From: a bacterium | GTDB lineage: Bacteria; Planctomycetota; Planctomycetia; Kolteriales; Kolteriaceae | Direction: 5' to 3' | DNA: 64,000 nt | Assembly (NCBI GenBank): GCA_019753235.1 | Contig: JAIELF010000003.1 | Location: forward strand, 1-64,000 | Shown: piece after piece, positions 38,346-47,470 of the stretch | Position numbering within the stretch: position 1 is the stretch's first letter | Layout: each line of letters starts with the position of its first letter | Made by a program: the position numbers and the translations under genes | Notes under the pieces: model-generated | The model's input: the letters and a program-made list of their open reading frames with translations, nothing else | Database searches by the model: none | What the model was told of the DNA's origin: nothing

Positions 38346-39269
38346 GTGAATCGTCGCACCTTGGGACGGGGGCTTTCCGCACTGCTGGGCAACTTCGACG
38401 AGCCAGAACAGGACGAAAACGGGGCGGCAGACCCCCAGGCGGGCCCGTCGGCAGGCGTTAGTCTGCCCCAGAACGAATTGCCGATCTCGCTGATCGACCC
38501 CAATCCGTATCAACCCCGTCAGGAGTTCGACCCGGCTGAACTCGAGGGCTTGGCCGACAGCGTCAAGACCCACGGCGTCTTACAGCCCGTCGTTGTTCGG
38601 CAAGTCGGTCAGCGATATCAGCTTGTCGCCGGCGAACGTCGACTCCGGGCGGTGCAGATTCTCGGTTGGCACCGCATTCCCGTGCGAGTGATCGAAATCG
38701 ACGATCAGCAGACATGCGAACTTGCCTTGGTGGAGAACCTTCAACGCAAGGATCTCAATGCGATTGAAAAGGCGCAGGCTTTCGAGCGTTACCTTTCGCA
38801 GTATCAAACGACGCACGACAAACTTGCCAAACAGCTTGGGATCGATCGATCGACCGTCACGAATCTGATTCGCCTGCTTGAACTCCCCGATGCCGTCCAG
38901 CAGATGGTGGCGAAGAACCAAATCTCGGCCGGGCACGCGCGGGCGATCCTGTCCGTTGAAGATCCTCTTGCCCAGTTGACACTGGCGCAAGAGGTCGTCG
39001 ATAAAGGCCTCTCGGTCCGCGAGACCGAGCGACTCACCCGTGAGTCGCGGACGGCGTCGGCCCTGGTCAGCGAGCCGGCACCGAGCGCTGAAGAAGTCCC
39101 GGCCGAGATCCCCGAACGAAGCAACCACATTGTTTCGATCGAAAACGAGCTGAAGCAAAAGCTGGGTTTAAAGGTCGAGATTCGCGCGAAGGGGGAAGCA
39201 GGTCAAATGGTCTTGCATTTTGCATCCCATGACGACTTCGATCGTCTCTTAGAACAACTTCGTCGATAG
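38346..39269 (+). CDS. parB: ParB/Noc-type chromosome partition protein
   Basis: 307 residues from a GTG with AGGG upstream. 'RTLGRGLSALLG' is the short N-terminal ParA-interacting element. The CTPase/N-domain has 'LIDPNPYQPRQEFD', 'GVLQPVVVR' and the CTP-binding 'GERRLRAVQ'. The helix-turn-helix that reads parS follows ('DKLAKQLGIDRSTVTNLIRLLELP'), and the C-terminal dimer domain ends the protein. parA, usually just upstream, is absent from this neighbourhood. Confidence 0.93.
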   Translation: MNRRTLGRGLSALLGNFDEPEQDENGAADPQAGPSAGVSLPQNELPISLIDPNPYQPRQEFDPAELEGLADSVKTHGVLQPVVVRQVGQRYQLVAGERRLRAVQILGWHRIPVRVIEIDDQQTCELALVENLQRKDLNAIEKAQAFERYLSQYQTTHDKLAKQLGIDRSTVTNLIRLLELPDAVQQMVAKNQISAGHARAILSVEDPLAQLTLAQEVVDKGLSVRETERLTRESRTASALVSEPAPSAEEVPAEIPERSNHIVSIENELKQKLGLKVEIRAKGEAGQMVLHFASHDDFDRLLEQLRR

Positions 39270-39284
39270 GGAGCCGAACGATCC

Positions 39285-39407
39285 TCAGAGCATCAAGGTG
39301 ACAATGCAGTATTGCACCACGATGAGCACCAGTGCAGAGATGGGAAAACACAATGCCATCCAGTAGGCAGTCTCCCAGACGATCGAACGCTGCTTTGCTT
39401 TAGCCAT
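39285..39407 (-). CDS. 40-residue single-span membrane peptide
   Basis: Too short for routine gene calls, but AGGAG lies 8 bases before the ATG. The peptide begins MAKAKQRSIVWETAYWMAL and continues with one hydrophobic span of about 22 residues (CFPISALVLIVVQYCIVTLML). It starts 58 bases after the Wzy-like gene, on the same strand, so it could be the last gene of that operon. Function unknown; it may be a small partner of the membrane proteins upstream. It converges with parB, leaving only 15 bases between stops. Confidence 0.6.
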   Translation of the reverse strand: MAKAKQRSIVWETAYWMALCFPISALVLIVVQYCIVTLML

Positions 39408-39464
39408 GAAAAGACTCCTGTGGACGAGTACGTACGCTGCCGTTCCTCTTGTTCGATAGCGTCC

Positions 39465-40856
39465 TTAACGCCGAACCGGTAGCCTGGCGGCTCGATTCGG
39501 AATTGCGGGCGCGGGCATGTTCGGTCGCTTGACAACTCGATCGCGAAGTGTGGGCAGTTTCTCAGGGAGTTTCATCGACGCATACCAGCAGGTCAGATAG
39601 TAGAAGGGCAACACCAACAACAGCGTCCGCCAAGCGTGCAGAAATCCCGCATAAACAAGTGACGGAGCAAGCCAACCTACCATGATGCTCAATAGTGCAT
39701 GACGAATCGAGCGATCTCGAATCGCGCGATCGTAAAGGTGTTTACTCATCGCTCCGGCGATGAGGAACAAAATACAGCCGCCAAAACTAAACTCCCAGAA
39801 ACTGTCGACGATCCCCTGCTCGGCCAGATAATTTCGCCCCGAGTGTGCTTGTCCATAAACGATGGAGGCCGACTCTTGAGGCTCGGCCCCTGGGGCGAAC
39901 ATCGCGTTCTTGCGTTCGCGACTCACGAACATGGCCGGGACGAAGCCTTTGATGATCGAGTTATAAAAGTCAACGCCCCATCCATATCGGCCCGTATGGT
40001 AAATGCCGCCCACGGTGTGCATTTGAAAGGGAAGTTCCAGAGTCTCTTTCCCTTCCAGGTTCTGCTGAATGACCTTGATCGGATTGATCTTCAGAATCTG
40101 CGATTTGTCGGCATCGTAGGCGAAGTATCGACGGTACGCCGGCAGCAAGAACACCAGGAGCGCCATGACGATCGCCCCGATGAGAAAGACGTACCCCTTT
40201 GGAATGAACTTACGAACATAAAAGAGAGGAAGTGCGAACACCCCTGCGACCAGCATGACCGATGCCCGTCGACCGAGAAGAACCACCGAGAAGACAGGGT
40301 ACACCAGTCCGACCGAGAGCGTCAACCAATGGTAAAGTCGAGGCCGACCCATCGATAAGATCGCGAAGTAAACCATGATCGCGCCGGGAAAAACAAACTT
40401 GCAAGCGAACTCGAACGCCACGGGCAAGCCGGTCCATTCGGTGGCGTATTGCCCCGACTTTGCGAAGAGACCAAAAGGCTTTTTGTAAACGTAAATGTCC
40501 ATCAGGATGTAACCGATTAGACCGATCACAATCTGAAACAGGCCGATGTGATAGATCCGTTCGGGGTTCAATGGGAGAGGTCGCTTGATGAGCGGGGGCG
40601 TGCGGTAGTTGTAGTAGCCTATGTAACCCATGATGTGACAGATAATGCCGTAAACCATTGTGATGAAGTAGGCATCGTCGGCGACCAACTCTCGCTTGAA
40701 GCAGCAGGTAAGCGACTGCGGAAGGATGAAGCCGATCGTCGAAGCGCTCATGAGAAAGGGGAACTCGTACACGGTTCCTTTCTTGCGCGCGACGGCAATG
40801 ATGGCGATCATGCAGACGATGAAATAGACCGTCCACACGATCAGACGTTCGATCAT
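39465..40856 (-). CDS. O-antigen polymerase-like (Wzy-type) membrane protein
   Basis: 463 residues with about ten to twelve hydrophobic segments and one long extracellular loop (about 265-345) containing 'GGIYHTGRYGWGVDFYNSIIKGFVPA', a layout typical of O-antigen/polysaccharide polymerases, whose sequences are otherwise poorly conserved. The C-terminus is basic and Pro-rich. Preceded on the same strand by a Wzx-type flippase, which supports a role in surface polysaccharide assembly. AAAGG lies about 9 bases before the ATG. Confidence 0.65.
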   Translation of the reverse strand: MIERLIVWTVYFIVCMIAIIAVARKKGTVYEFPFLMSASTIGFILPQSLTCCFKRELVADDAYFITMVYGIICHIMGYIGYYNYRTPPLIKRPLPLNPERIYHIGLFQIVIGLIGYILMDIYVYKKPFGLFAKSGQYATEWTGLPVAFEFACKFVFPGAIMVYFAILSMGRPRLYHWLTLSVGLVYPVFSVVLLGRRASVMLVAGVFALPLFYVRKFIPKGYVFLIGAIVMALLVFLLPAYRRYFAYDADKSQILKINPIKVIQQNLEGKETLELPFQMHTVGGIYHTGRYGWGVDFYNSIIKGFVPAMFVSRERKNAMFAPGAEPQESASIVYGQAHSGRNYLAEQGIVDSFWEFSFGGCILFLIAGAMSKHLYDRAIRDRSIRHALLSIMVGWLAPSLVYAGFLHAWRTLLLVLPFYYLTCWYASMKLPEKLPTLRDRVVKRPNMPAPAIPNRAARLPVRR

Positions 40857-40997
40857 GGTGTTGGGCCTTTCCTACAGTTGTTCCGAATACGATCGCCGAT
40901 TGCCGTGGAGTTTAGGTGCCAAGATTCGCGCACGAGTCGGTTCCGTTACTCGGATCGCTCTCGGCTTTTTCTTCGCGAACATCGGCAACTTCCAGCA

Positions 40998-42530
40998 TCA
41001 AGACGTGACGGATCGCAATTTACGAACAAGTCCCATCCCCACGCCGGCCACTTGTCGGGCCAAGTCTGGTTTGATCAACGCCAAGACGAGCGCGTAGACC
41101 AATCCACCCAAAAGGATCGGCACAAAGACCGACCACTCGGGCCGATGGAAGGCCCGGAGATAATTCATTGCCGGCAACACGACCGGAGCCATCGCGACCG
41201 ACGCCACCAGCGGGCTGGCCAGTCGGCGGAGATACTCTCCCAGCGAAATCGGAACGCTTCGGCCAATCAGCCAAAGCGAGATCGGCACCGAGAGCAACGC
41301 CGACACCGCCGTCGAAGCGGCCACCTCGACCAGGCCCCCGCCGGCCCAGGCCGTCGCCACAAAGCCCACGAGTTGCACCGTGCTGAATAATACGTTCAAC
41401 AAGAGCGTTCGTGATGGTCGCCCCACTCCCATGAGCACATTCGCGCACAAATCGAGCGTTGTGGCCTGCACCATCGCTGTGACCGTAAGCCATTGCGCCA
41501 CCGGGACAATGGCCGACCATTTTTCGCCAAAAAGGTACGGCAAGGCCACCGGCGCGACCAGCGCCATCCCAACAAAGACGGGGGCGGTCAGGACACTGAT
41601 CATTTCGGCCCCCGAGTAGAAGCCTCGGCTCACGCGCTGGGGGTCCCCCTGTATCCGGCTTGTGGCCGCGAATGCGACAGGAGCCATCACGGCCGTGATC
41701 GACTGGCTCAGCGACATCAACAGTCGGCTGGCGACGGAATAGAGTCCGAGAGCATCGGTCCCGAAAAACGCTTTGACGAGAATGTCGGGAAGCCTTTGAT
41801 TGACAAAGTCAAGCGTCCGAATCCCCATGATTTTGATGCCGAAAGAGTAGAGATCGACCGCCGCTTGGATGGACATCTTTCGACCTGGTCGCCAGGGCGT
41901 CCAGATCGTGAACAGAACCGCTTGAGAGACTCGCGTCGCCGTGAATTGCCCGACCAGGGCCCAAACGCCGAAACCCGCCAACGCCATTCCGATACCGATC
42001 GCGCCCCCCACCACATCACTGGACAGCATTAGGATGCTGGGGAGTGAAAAATCGAGATTGCGAAGCATCATCGTCCGTTCGATGCTGCTGATACCGTAGA
42101 GGACGAAGGAAATCGACAGCCAGCGAATGATGGATCCCAATTCCGGCTCATTCCACATCCATGCGATCGTGTCGGCAAAGATCATGGTGAGGACCGTCAG
42201 TAACCCACCCACCAGCAAATTCAGCCAAAATGCGGTGTTGATATGTTCCTGGGTCACCTTTTCCCGTTGGATAAGGGCATCGGAAAAGCCTTGCACGGCG
42301 AACGCCTGAATGAAGGCGACCACAATCGTGCCGAGTTGCAAAAGCCCCAACGAATGCTTGTCAAGCAAGCCCGTCAAGATCATGAAAACGATCAAGGAGA
42401 TGATTCGTGCCCCGACCGCGTTGATGGTGCTCCAACCGACCGCGGCCATGGTCTTCGACCGAATCGGCGCGGAAGCAGTGTCCGGCTCGGCCAGCGCGTC
42501 GCTCGGACGTGTGTCACTGACTTCCACCAT
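40998..42530 (-). CDS. Wzx-type polysaccharide flippase
   Basis: 510 residues from the ATG at 42530 (MVEVSDTRPSD), which has AGGA 9 bases upstream; a longer frame adds an Arg-rich segment without support. Twelve or more hydrophobic segments in the MATE/MVF-like fold of WzxC proteins, including 'LGLLQLGTIVVAFIQAFAVQGFSDALIQRE', read in parts, the usual first signature of lipopolysaccharide exporters. Moves lipid-linked repeat units across the inner membrane for the polymerase next to it. Confidence 0.85.
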   Translation of the reverse strand: MVEVSDTRPSDALAEPDTASAPIRSKTMAAVGWSTINAVGARIISLIVFMILTGLLDKHSLGLLQLGTIVVAFIQAFAVQGFSDALIQREKVTQEHINTAFWLNLLVGGLLTVLTMIFADTIAWMWNEPELGSIIRWLSISFVLYGISSIERTMMLRNLDFSLPSILMLSSDVVGGAIGIGMALAGFGVWALVGQFTATRVSQAVLFTIWTPWRPGRKMSIQAAVDLYSFGIKIMGIRTLDFVNQRLPDILVKAFFGTDALGLYSVASRLLMSLSQSITAVMAPVAFAATSRIQGDPQRVSRGFYSGAEMISVLTAPVFVGMALVAPVALPYLFGEKWSAIVPVAQWLTVTAMVQATTLDLCANVLMGVGRPSRTLLLNVLFSTVQLVGFVATAWAGGGLVEVAASTAVSALLSVPISLWLIGRSVPISLGEYLRRLASPLVASVAMAPVVLPAMNYLRAFHRPEWSVFVPILLGGLVYALVLALIKPDLARQVAGVGMGLVRKLRSVTS

Positions 42531-42888
42531 CCGACCGTTCCTAACTCTTCGCCGAGCCCGGGGCCCAAACCGATCACCCGCGCGGTCGCTTCGCCGGCGC
42601 CCGGGTTCGGTCCGGTTCACGCTTCATCGATCGAAACAACTTTTCGTGCCGCCATCACACCCCTGAGTCCAGGGAAGCAGCAACGACCAAAACGAATCCA
42701 ACAAGGGAGTCAATGGATGGTATCATATGAGGCCTTCTGGACCGCATGAAACTTCTGCCCAGCGGGAGAAAACGGCCCCATCCCACGCCTAGAAACAGGG
42801 TGACCTGACTCGACTTTGCGGATTGTAGCGATCGTACCGATAACGCCGCCGACGAGGGATCCAATACCTGCGACAGAGCCCCGGGGGG
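42531..42888. other. 360-base intergenic region
   Basis: Between the flippase gene start and the methyltransferase stop, both on the minus strand. Expected to hold the flippase promoter. No RNA or coding feature recognised. Confidence 0.4.
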
Positions 42889-43779
42889 TCAGCCGAAGAG
42901 CTTCGGCACTTTGGTCCGCCTGCGCCTTGGTTTGGTAGGAGTCGACGGGGCGCTGGTGCGGGGATTGGCCGGCCCGGCCGGGGGATCTCCCTCGATGATT
43001 GCTTCGAGCCGAGCTTCGATGGCCTCGACGTAATCGGGCGAGAGCTCGAACCCCAAATAGGATCGATACAACTTCTTTGCGACCGCCAGCGTCGTCCCAG
43101 AGCCGGCGAATGGATCGAGGACAATCTCCCCTTCGTTCGAAGAGACTCTGACGATTCGTTCGAGCAGTCTTTCAGGCATTTGGCAACCGTGAAAACCCTG
43201 TCGTTCTTTGAAAGTCCCCGCGACCCGAGGGTAGTACCAAGTATCTTCCTCGGCATTCCAACCCGCGGTCAGGTCCTGTGGCCGAAGAACCCATGTGTCG
43301 TCTGGCAGACGCCCCTTCGGATTGGCTCGGCTATCAGCATAGGTGGTCATTCGAGCCGAGGGAACGCGTATTTCATCCGCGTTGAAGGTGAAGTTCTTCG
43401 CATCTTTGACGAAATGAAACAGATGGGCATGGCTTCGAGAGAACTTCCGCTTGCAATTGACGCCGAAGGTGTAGTACCACACGACCCAGCTTCGGCAGGT
43501 CAACCCGAGGGATTCCTGAGCCAAGATCTTTAGTTCGGCGGCATATTCGTCACCGATCGCGAGCCAAAACGTTCCGGTCGGCTTTAGGACGCGGACGACG
43601 GCCGACATCCATTGCTGACTCCAATCGAGGTAACTCGCCCGATCCTGCTTGTCGTGATAAACGTCGTAGTCGTAACCGATGTTGAAGGGAGGATCCGCGA
43701 AGGCCAAGTCGACCGATTCCAAGGGAAGATCGGCTAGATGCTTTAGACAATCCCCTACGAGAACCTTGTCGCAATCCAT
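42889..43779 (-). CDS. Solitary site-specific DNA methyltransferase (N4-cytosine or N6-adenine)
   Basis: 296 residues; GGAGG lies 6 bases before the ATG. Catalytic motif IV '[16 protein letters not shown]' comes near the N-terminus and the AdoMet motif I '[18 protein letters not shown]' near the C-terminus, the order of beta-class enzymes such as MboIIA/RsrI. The tail is Pro/Arg/Lys-rich ([12 protein letters not shown]). No restriction enzyme is adjacent, so it is likely an orphan methylase with an epigenetic or protective role. Recognition sequence cannot be read from the gene. Confidence 0.88.
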   Translation of the reverse strand: MDCDKVLVGDCLKHLADLPLESVDLAFADPPFNIGYDYDVYHDKQDRASYLDWSQQWMSAVVRVLKPTGTFWLAIGDEYAAELKILAQESLGLTCRSWVVWYYTFGVNCKRKFSRSHAHLFHFVKDAKNFTFNADEIRVPSARMTTYADSRANPKGRLPDDTWVLRPQDLTAGWNAEEDTWYYPRVAGTFKERQGFHGCQMPERLLERIVRVSSNEGEIVLDPFAGSGTTLAVAKKLYRSYLGFELSPDYVEAIEARLEAIIEGDPPAGPANPRTSAPSTPTKPRRRRTKVPKLFG

Positions 43780-43963
43780 GCCCCGCCTCCTTCATTCCTG
43801 TGAGGGAGTAGTCTAGCGCGATCGCCCGCGCGAGGAAAGGGGGAAGTCGAGGCATTCGTTCCGTCGCATGTCCGCTCATTCCAGGCGGAGTCTTTTTCAA
43901 GGCATTTGCCGAGGCAACGCCTACCCCCTTTTTTAGGGAAGACTCTCTACGTTCGCCGTTTCA

Positions 43964-46900
43964 TCAGTGCCCCATCGAGACGCCGCCACGCACTTCGCGT
44001 TCGCCGCCATAGCTGTAGAGAACCGGAACGAGGTTGATCATGAACAGGCTCATCAACATCCCCCCGACGACGACAATCGCCAAAGGTCGTTGCGATTGAG
44101 AGCCGATCGCTGTCGAGAAGGCGGCGGGCAATAGTCCCAGTGTTGCCGCCAGACTCGTCATCACCAAGGGACGTACAACCTTCCCGACACCGTTCTCGAT
44201 CGCTTCCAATAATGCCATTCCTGCCACGCGATTGGCTTTGATCCGACTGACCGTGAGCAGCCCTGCCATGATACCGACACCGAGGATGGATATGAAACCG
44301 ACCCCCGCCGATATGTTCAGGTTCTCCCCTGTGAGTAAAAGTGCCCACAGCCCGCCGATGACCGTCACGACCACGCTCGACATCACCAGTATCATGTCTA
44401 GCACTGACTGCAAGGCAACATAAAGGATGATCATGATGAGGATGAGCGACAGTCCTGCCACGGCGCGCAGCCGGCCGATGGCCGCTTGCATCTGCTCGAA
44501 CTCTCCGCTCCAATCTGTCCTGTAGGACGGAGGAATGAGAGGTTCACAAACCCGCTGCGCTTCTTCCACGGTGCTGGCCAAGTCTCTCCCTCGCACACTG
44601 AACTTGATGGCAATCAACCGTTCACCCTGCTCGCGAGCGATCGTCGAAGCACCTTCATGCAGAAATTGACCATGCGGATCGGGCTCGCCACTCTCCGAGA
44701 GAGGGGTCAACAAATCTCGCAAGCGCCGTCGAGGCAAAAGGGCGTTGGAATCACCCGCAATCGTACCTTTCGACGAACCAAGATAATTCGGTTCGGGCAT
44801 ACTCGAACCGGTAGGGGAGACTGGCTGCGATCGGGCGGAACCTTCAACGGCGGTCACCCGATTGTTGGAAACTTCCACGGGAAGTTCGAGGATCGATTCT
44901 ACATCGTCACGGCGACTGTGCGGAAAGCGAAGAGTCACGTCGAACTTCTTCTCTCCTTGAACCATTCGCGTAAATGCTTTGCCTCCGACGGCCGTCTGAA
45001 TCAAGTCCTGTACGTCCCCCACATCGACCCCCCACTGGGCACACTTCTCTCGATCGATAAAGAACTCGATGTTCGACTGACCCTTGATCGCGAAAATCCC
45101 CGCTTCGGCCACACCGGGAACGTGGACGAGTTTCCGTTTCACCTGATCGGCGATCTCCTCGAGCTTGTCCAAATTCGAGCCAAAAATCTTAATCGAATTC
45201 TCACCCTTCACGCCTGACAGCGTCTCCATCACATTGTCTCGAATGCACTGAGAAAAATTCCACGAGACACCAGGAACCGATTGTTGAAGCGCCGTACTCA
45301 TCGCGGCAACCAGTTCCTCTTTCGTTCTCGAGCGGGAAGGACCGTAAAGAAAACTTGCCAGCCACCCCTTCTCCTTCTCTGATTTCGGCCAATCATCACG
45401 CAGCTTAAGAGGGACGAAGAACTCGGAGTTGTAAAAGCCGGTCGGGTCAGTCCCGTCGTCAGGCCTCCCTGCCTGGCATAAAATCGCCTTCGCTTCGTCA
45501 AACCTCTTTAGTACCTCCATCGCCCGCCGCGATTTGTCGGTCGATTCATCAAGGGAGATGTTTACCGGAAAAGTCCCCCGGACATAAACGTTTCCTTCCT
45601 CTAAAGCGGGCATGAACTCCATCCCCATGAACGGAAGGACGATCGCCGTCAAAAGAACGAGCAAGCTGAAAAAGCCGGTTGCCAACCACCGATGTCGAAG
45701 AACTAGTCGCAACTGCCAAAGATAAAAATGATTGATCGCTCGGACTAACCAGTTCTCTTTCTCAGGCTTTAGATTCGTAAAGAAAACTCGACAGAGCATC
45801 GGCGAAAGCGTCACCGCTAACAGCAGCGCCCCCGCCAGCGCAAAGGCATAAGTGTCGGCCATCGGACCAAAGATCTGACCCTCGGGACCCTGCATCGTAA
45901 AGAGGGGCAAGAGCGCCACCACCATGATGACCGTCGAATAGAAAAGGCTCGATTCGACCTGGCTGCACGCCTTCACCACGCGCTGCGCGGTCGGTAATTC
46001 CGCGTTCTCCCCTGCCGATAACGATCGATAGACCGCTTCGACAATGATCACCGAAGAATCGACAATGATCCCAAAATCGACCGCCCCCAGCGACAGAAGA
46101 TTGGCCGACTTTCCACGAAGGTAAAGCATCGCGAACGCAAACAGCAGAGCTAGGGGAATGTTGATTGCCACGATGATCGCACTGGGCACATGATTCAAAA
46201 ACACCAACAGAACCGCCGTCACCAAACAAAGGCCGATCAGTAAGTTCTCCTGCACCGTCTCGGTCGTTAGATGAATGAGATTGGTCCGATCGTCGAACTT
46301 CTGAATCTTCATCCCAGGAGGAAGCTTGCCGGGCCGATTGAGTTCTTCCACTTTGTCGTGCACCGCATGCAATGCCGGCAGCGACATCTCTCCCTTGCGG
46401 AGCAGAACGATCCCCTCCACAACATCGGGTTTGTCTTGCCAGGTTCGACCTTCTTTCTCCGACGAAGCGGCTGGTCCGTCGGGATGATCGGAAGGCAAGC
46501 TCACCATCACGTGACCCATGCGCGTGTGATTGCCCACCACCACGCCGGGCAAATCGCATGGACGAGCCTGCGAACAGAATTCGGATCGTCCTTCGACGAC
46601 GTCAGAAACACGAATCGGAACGTTGTTGGTCGACGCAAGAACGATGCGACGAATCTCCTCTAGTCGGCGAGTATCCTCCGCCTGCAGCCGTTTACTGGCA
46701 AGGAGCGGATCCTTAGAGCCGAGAACCGTTGCAAAAGGGTCCTTTCCCGCCCCCAACAAACCCAGGCCGCGAATTGCAAGCACTTCGTGCGGCAACAAAA
46801 GATAGTCGGCCCCTGCATTCTGATTGTTGCCGCTGATGGCCTCCTCAAGCCGAGCCAGTGTGATGCCGAACTGCTTCATCCGATCGGGGTCGGGCTGAAC

Positions 46901-47470
46901 TTCGTATCGCTTCACCGCTCCGCCGAAACTCACGACGTCTGCGATCCCAGGCACCCGACGAAACTCGCGTTCCAGAACATAATCTTGCACCGACTTCAAA
47001 TCGCGAATGTCGTAGACCGATTCTCCATTCGGAAGAGTCGGGTTGGTGATAAAGTATCGATAGATTTCCCCGGTCGGTGAAGTCGGCGCGAGTTCGGGCG
47101 TCACCCCGTCGGGTAGATCGAGGCCATGCAAACGATTCAAGACTTCGATCTTGGCCTTGTTGAAATCGACGCCGTAATGAAACTGATTGCGCAAATGTGA
47201 GAGGCCGAAGAGCGATTTCGATCGCGTGTACTCGAGGCCCGGCATGCCCGCCAACGCGATTTCCAACGGGACAGTCACTTGGCGTTCGACTTCCTCGGCC
47301 GACGCGCCAGGATACTGTGTAATCACTTCAACAATGGCCGGCGCGGGATCCGGGTACGCCTCCACATTCACGTTGATGAAAGCGTAGGTGCCGAACCCGA
47401 TCAGCGCGATCGTGAGCAGAAAGACCACCAGACGGTTGGAAACTGACCAACGTATGAGTCGAAGAATCAC
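43964..47470 (-). CDS. Heavy-metal efflux RND permease, CusA/CzcA family
   Basis: 1168 residues from the GTG at 47470, overlapping the adaptor stop as GTGA. Twelve membrane helices with two large periplasmic loops. The TM4 signature 'VDFGIIVDSSVIIVEAV' matches the HME-RND D-F-G-x-x-x-D pattern, closer to CzcA (Zn/Co/Cd) than to CusA (Cu/Ag). Longer than the usual 1030-1050 residues because of polar inserts in the periplasmic loops (near 'SDHPDGPAASSEKEG' and 'SARSQPVSPTGSS...EPNYLGSSKG'). Metal specificity is tentative. Confidence 0.92.
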   Translation of the reverse strand: MILRLIRWSVSNRLVVFLLTIALIGFGTYAFINVNVEAYPDPAPAIVEVITQYPGASAEEVERQVTVPLEIALAGMPGLEYTRSKSLFGLSHLRNQFHYGVDFNKAKIEVLNRLHGLDLPDGVTPELAPTSPTGEIYRYFITNPTLPNGESVYDIRDLKSVQDYVLEREFRRVPGIADVVSFGGAVKRYEVQPDPDRMKQFGITLARLEEAISGNNQNAGADYLLLPHEVLAIRGLGLLGAGKDPFATVLGSKDPLLASKRLQAEDTRRLEEIRRIVLASTNNVPIRVSDVVEGRSEFCSQARPCDLPGVVVGNHTRMGHVMVSLPSDHPDGPAASSEKEGRTWQDKPDVVEGIVLLRKGEMSLPALHAVHDKVEELNRPGKLPPGMKIQKFDDRTNLIHLTTETVQENLLIGLCLVTAVLLVFLNHVPSAIIVAINIPLALLFAFAMLYLRGKSANLLSLGAVDFGIIVDSSVIIVEAVYRSLSAGENAELPTAQRVVKACSQVESSLFYSTVIMVVALLPLFTMQGPEGQIFGPMADTYAFALAGALLLAVTLSPMLCRVFFTNLKPEKENWLVRAINHFYLWQLRLVLRHRWLATGFFSLLVLLTAIVLPFMGMEFMPALEEGNVYVRGTFPVNISLDESTDKSRRAMEVLKRFDEAKAILCQAGRPDDGTDPTGFYNSEFFVPLKLRDDWPKSEKEKGWLASFLYGPSRSRTKEELVAAMSTALQQSVPGVSWNFSQCIRDNVMETLSGVKGENSIKIFGSNLDKLEEIADQVKRKLVHVPGVAEAGIFAIKGQSNIEFFIDREKCAQWGVDVGDVQDLIQTAVGGKAFTRMVQGEKKFDVTLRFPHSRRDDVESILELPVEVSNNRVTAVEGSARSQPVSPTGSSMPEPNYLGSSKGTIAGDSNALLPRRRLRDLLTPLSESGEPDPHGQFLHEGASTIAREQGERLIAIKFSVRGRDLASTVEEAQRVCEPLIPPSYRTDWSGEFEQMQAAIGRLRAVAGLSLILIMIILYVALQSVLDMILVMSSVVVTVIGGLWALLLTGENLNISAGVGFISILGVGIMAGLLTVSRIKANRVAGMALLEAIENGVGKVVRPLVMTSLAATLGLLPAAFSTAIGSQSQRPLAIVVVGGMLMSLFMINLVPVLYSYGGEREVRGGVSMGH

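Noticed and set aside
42889..43779. Restriction-modification system
   Set aside because: No endonuclease gene flanks the methyltransferase; neighbours are a flippase and a metal efflux pump.
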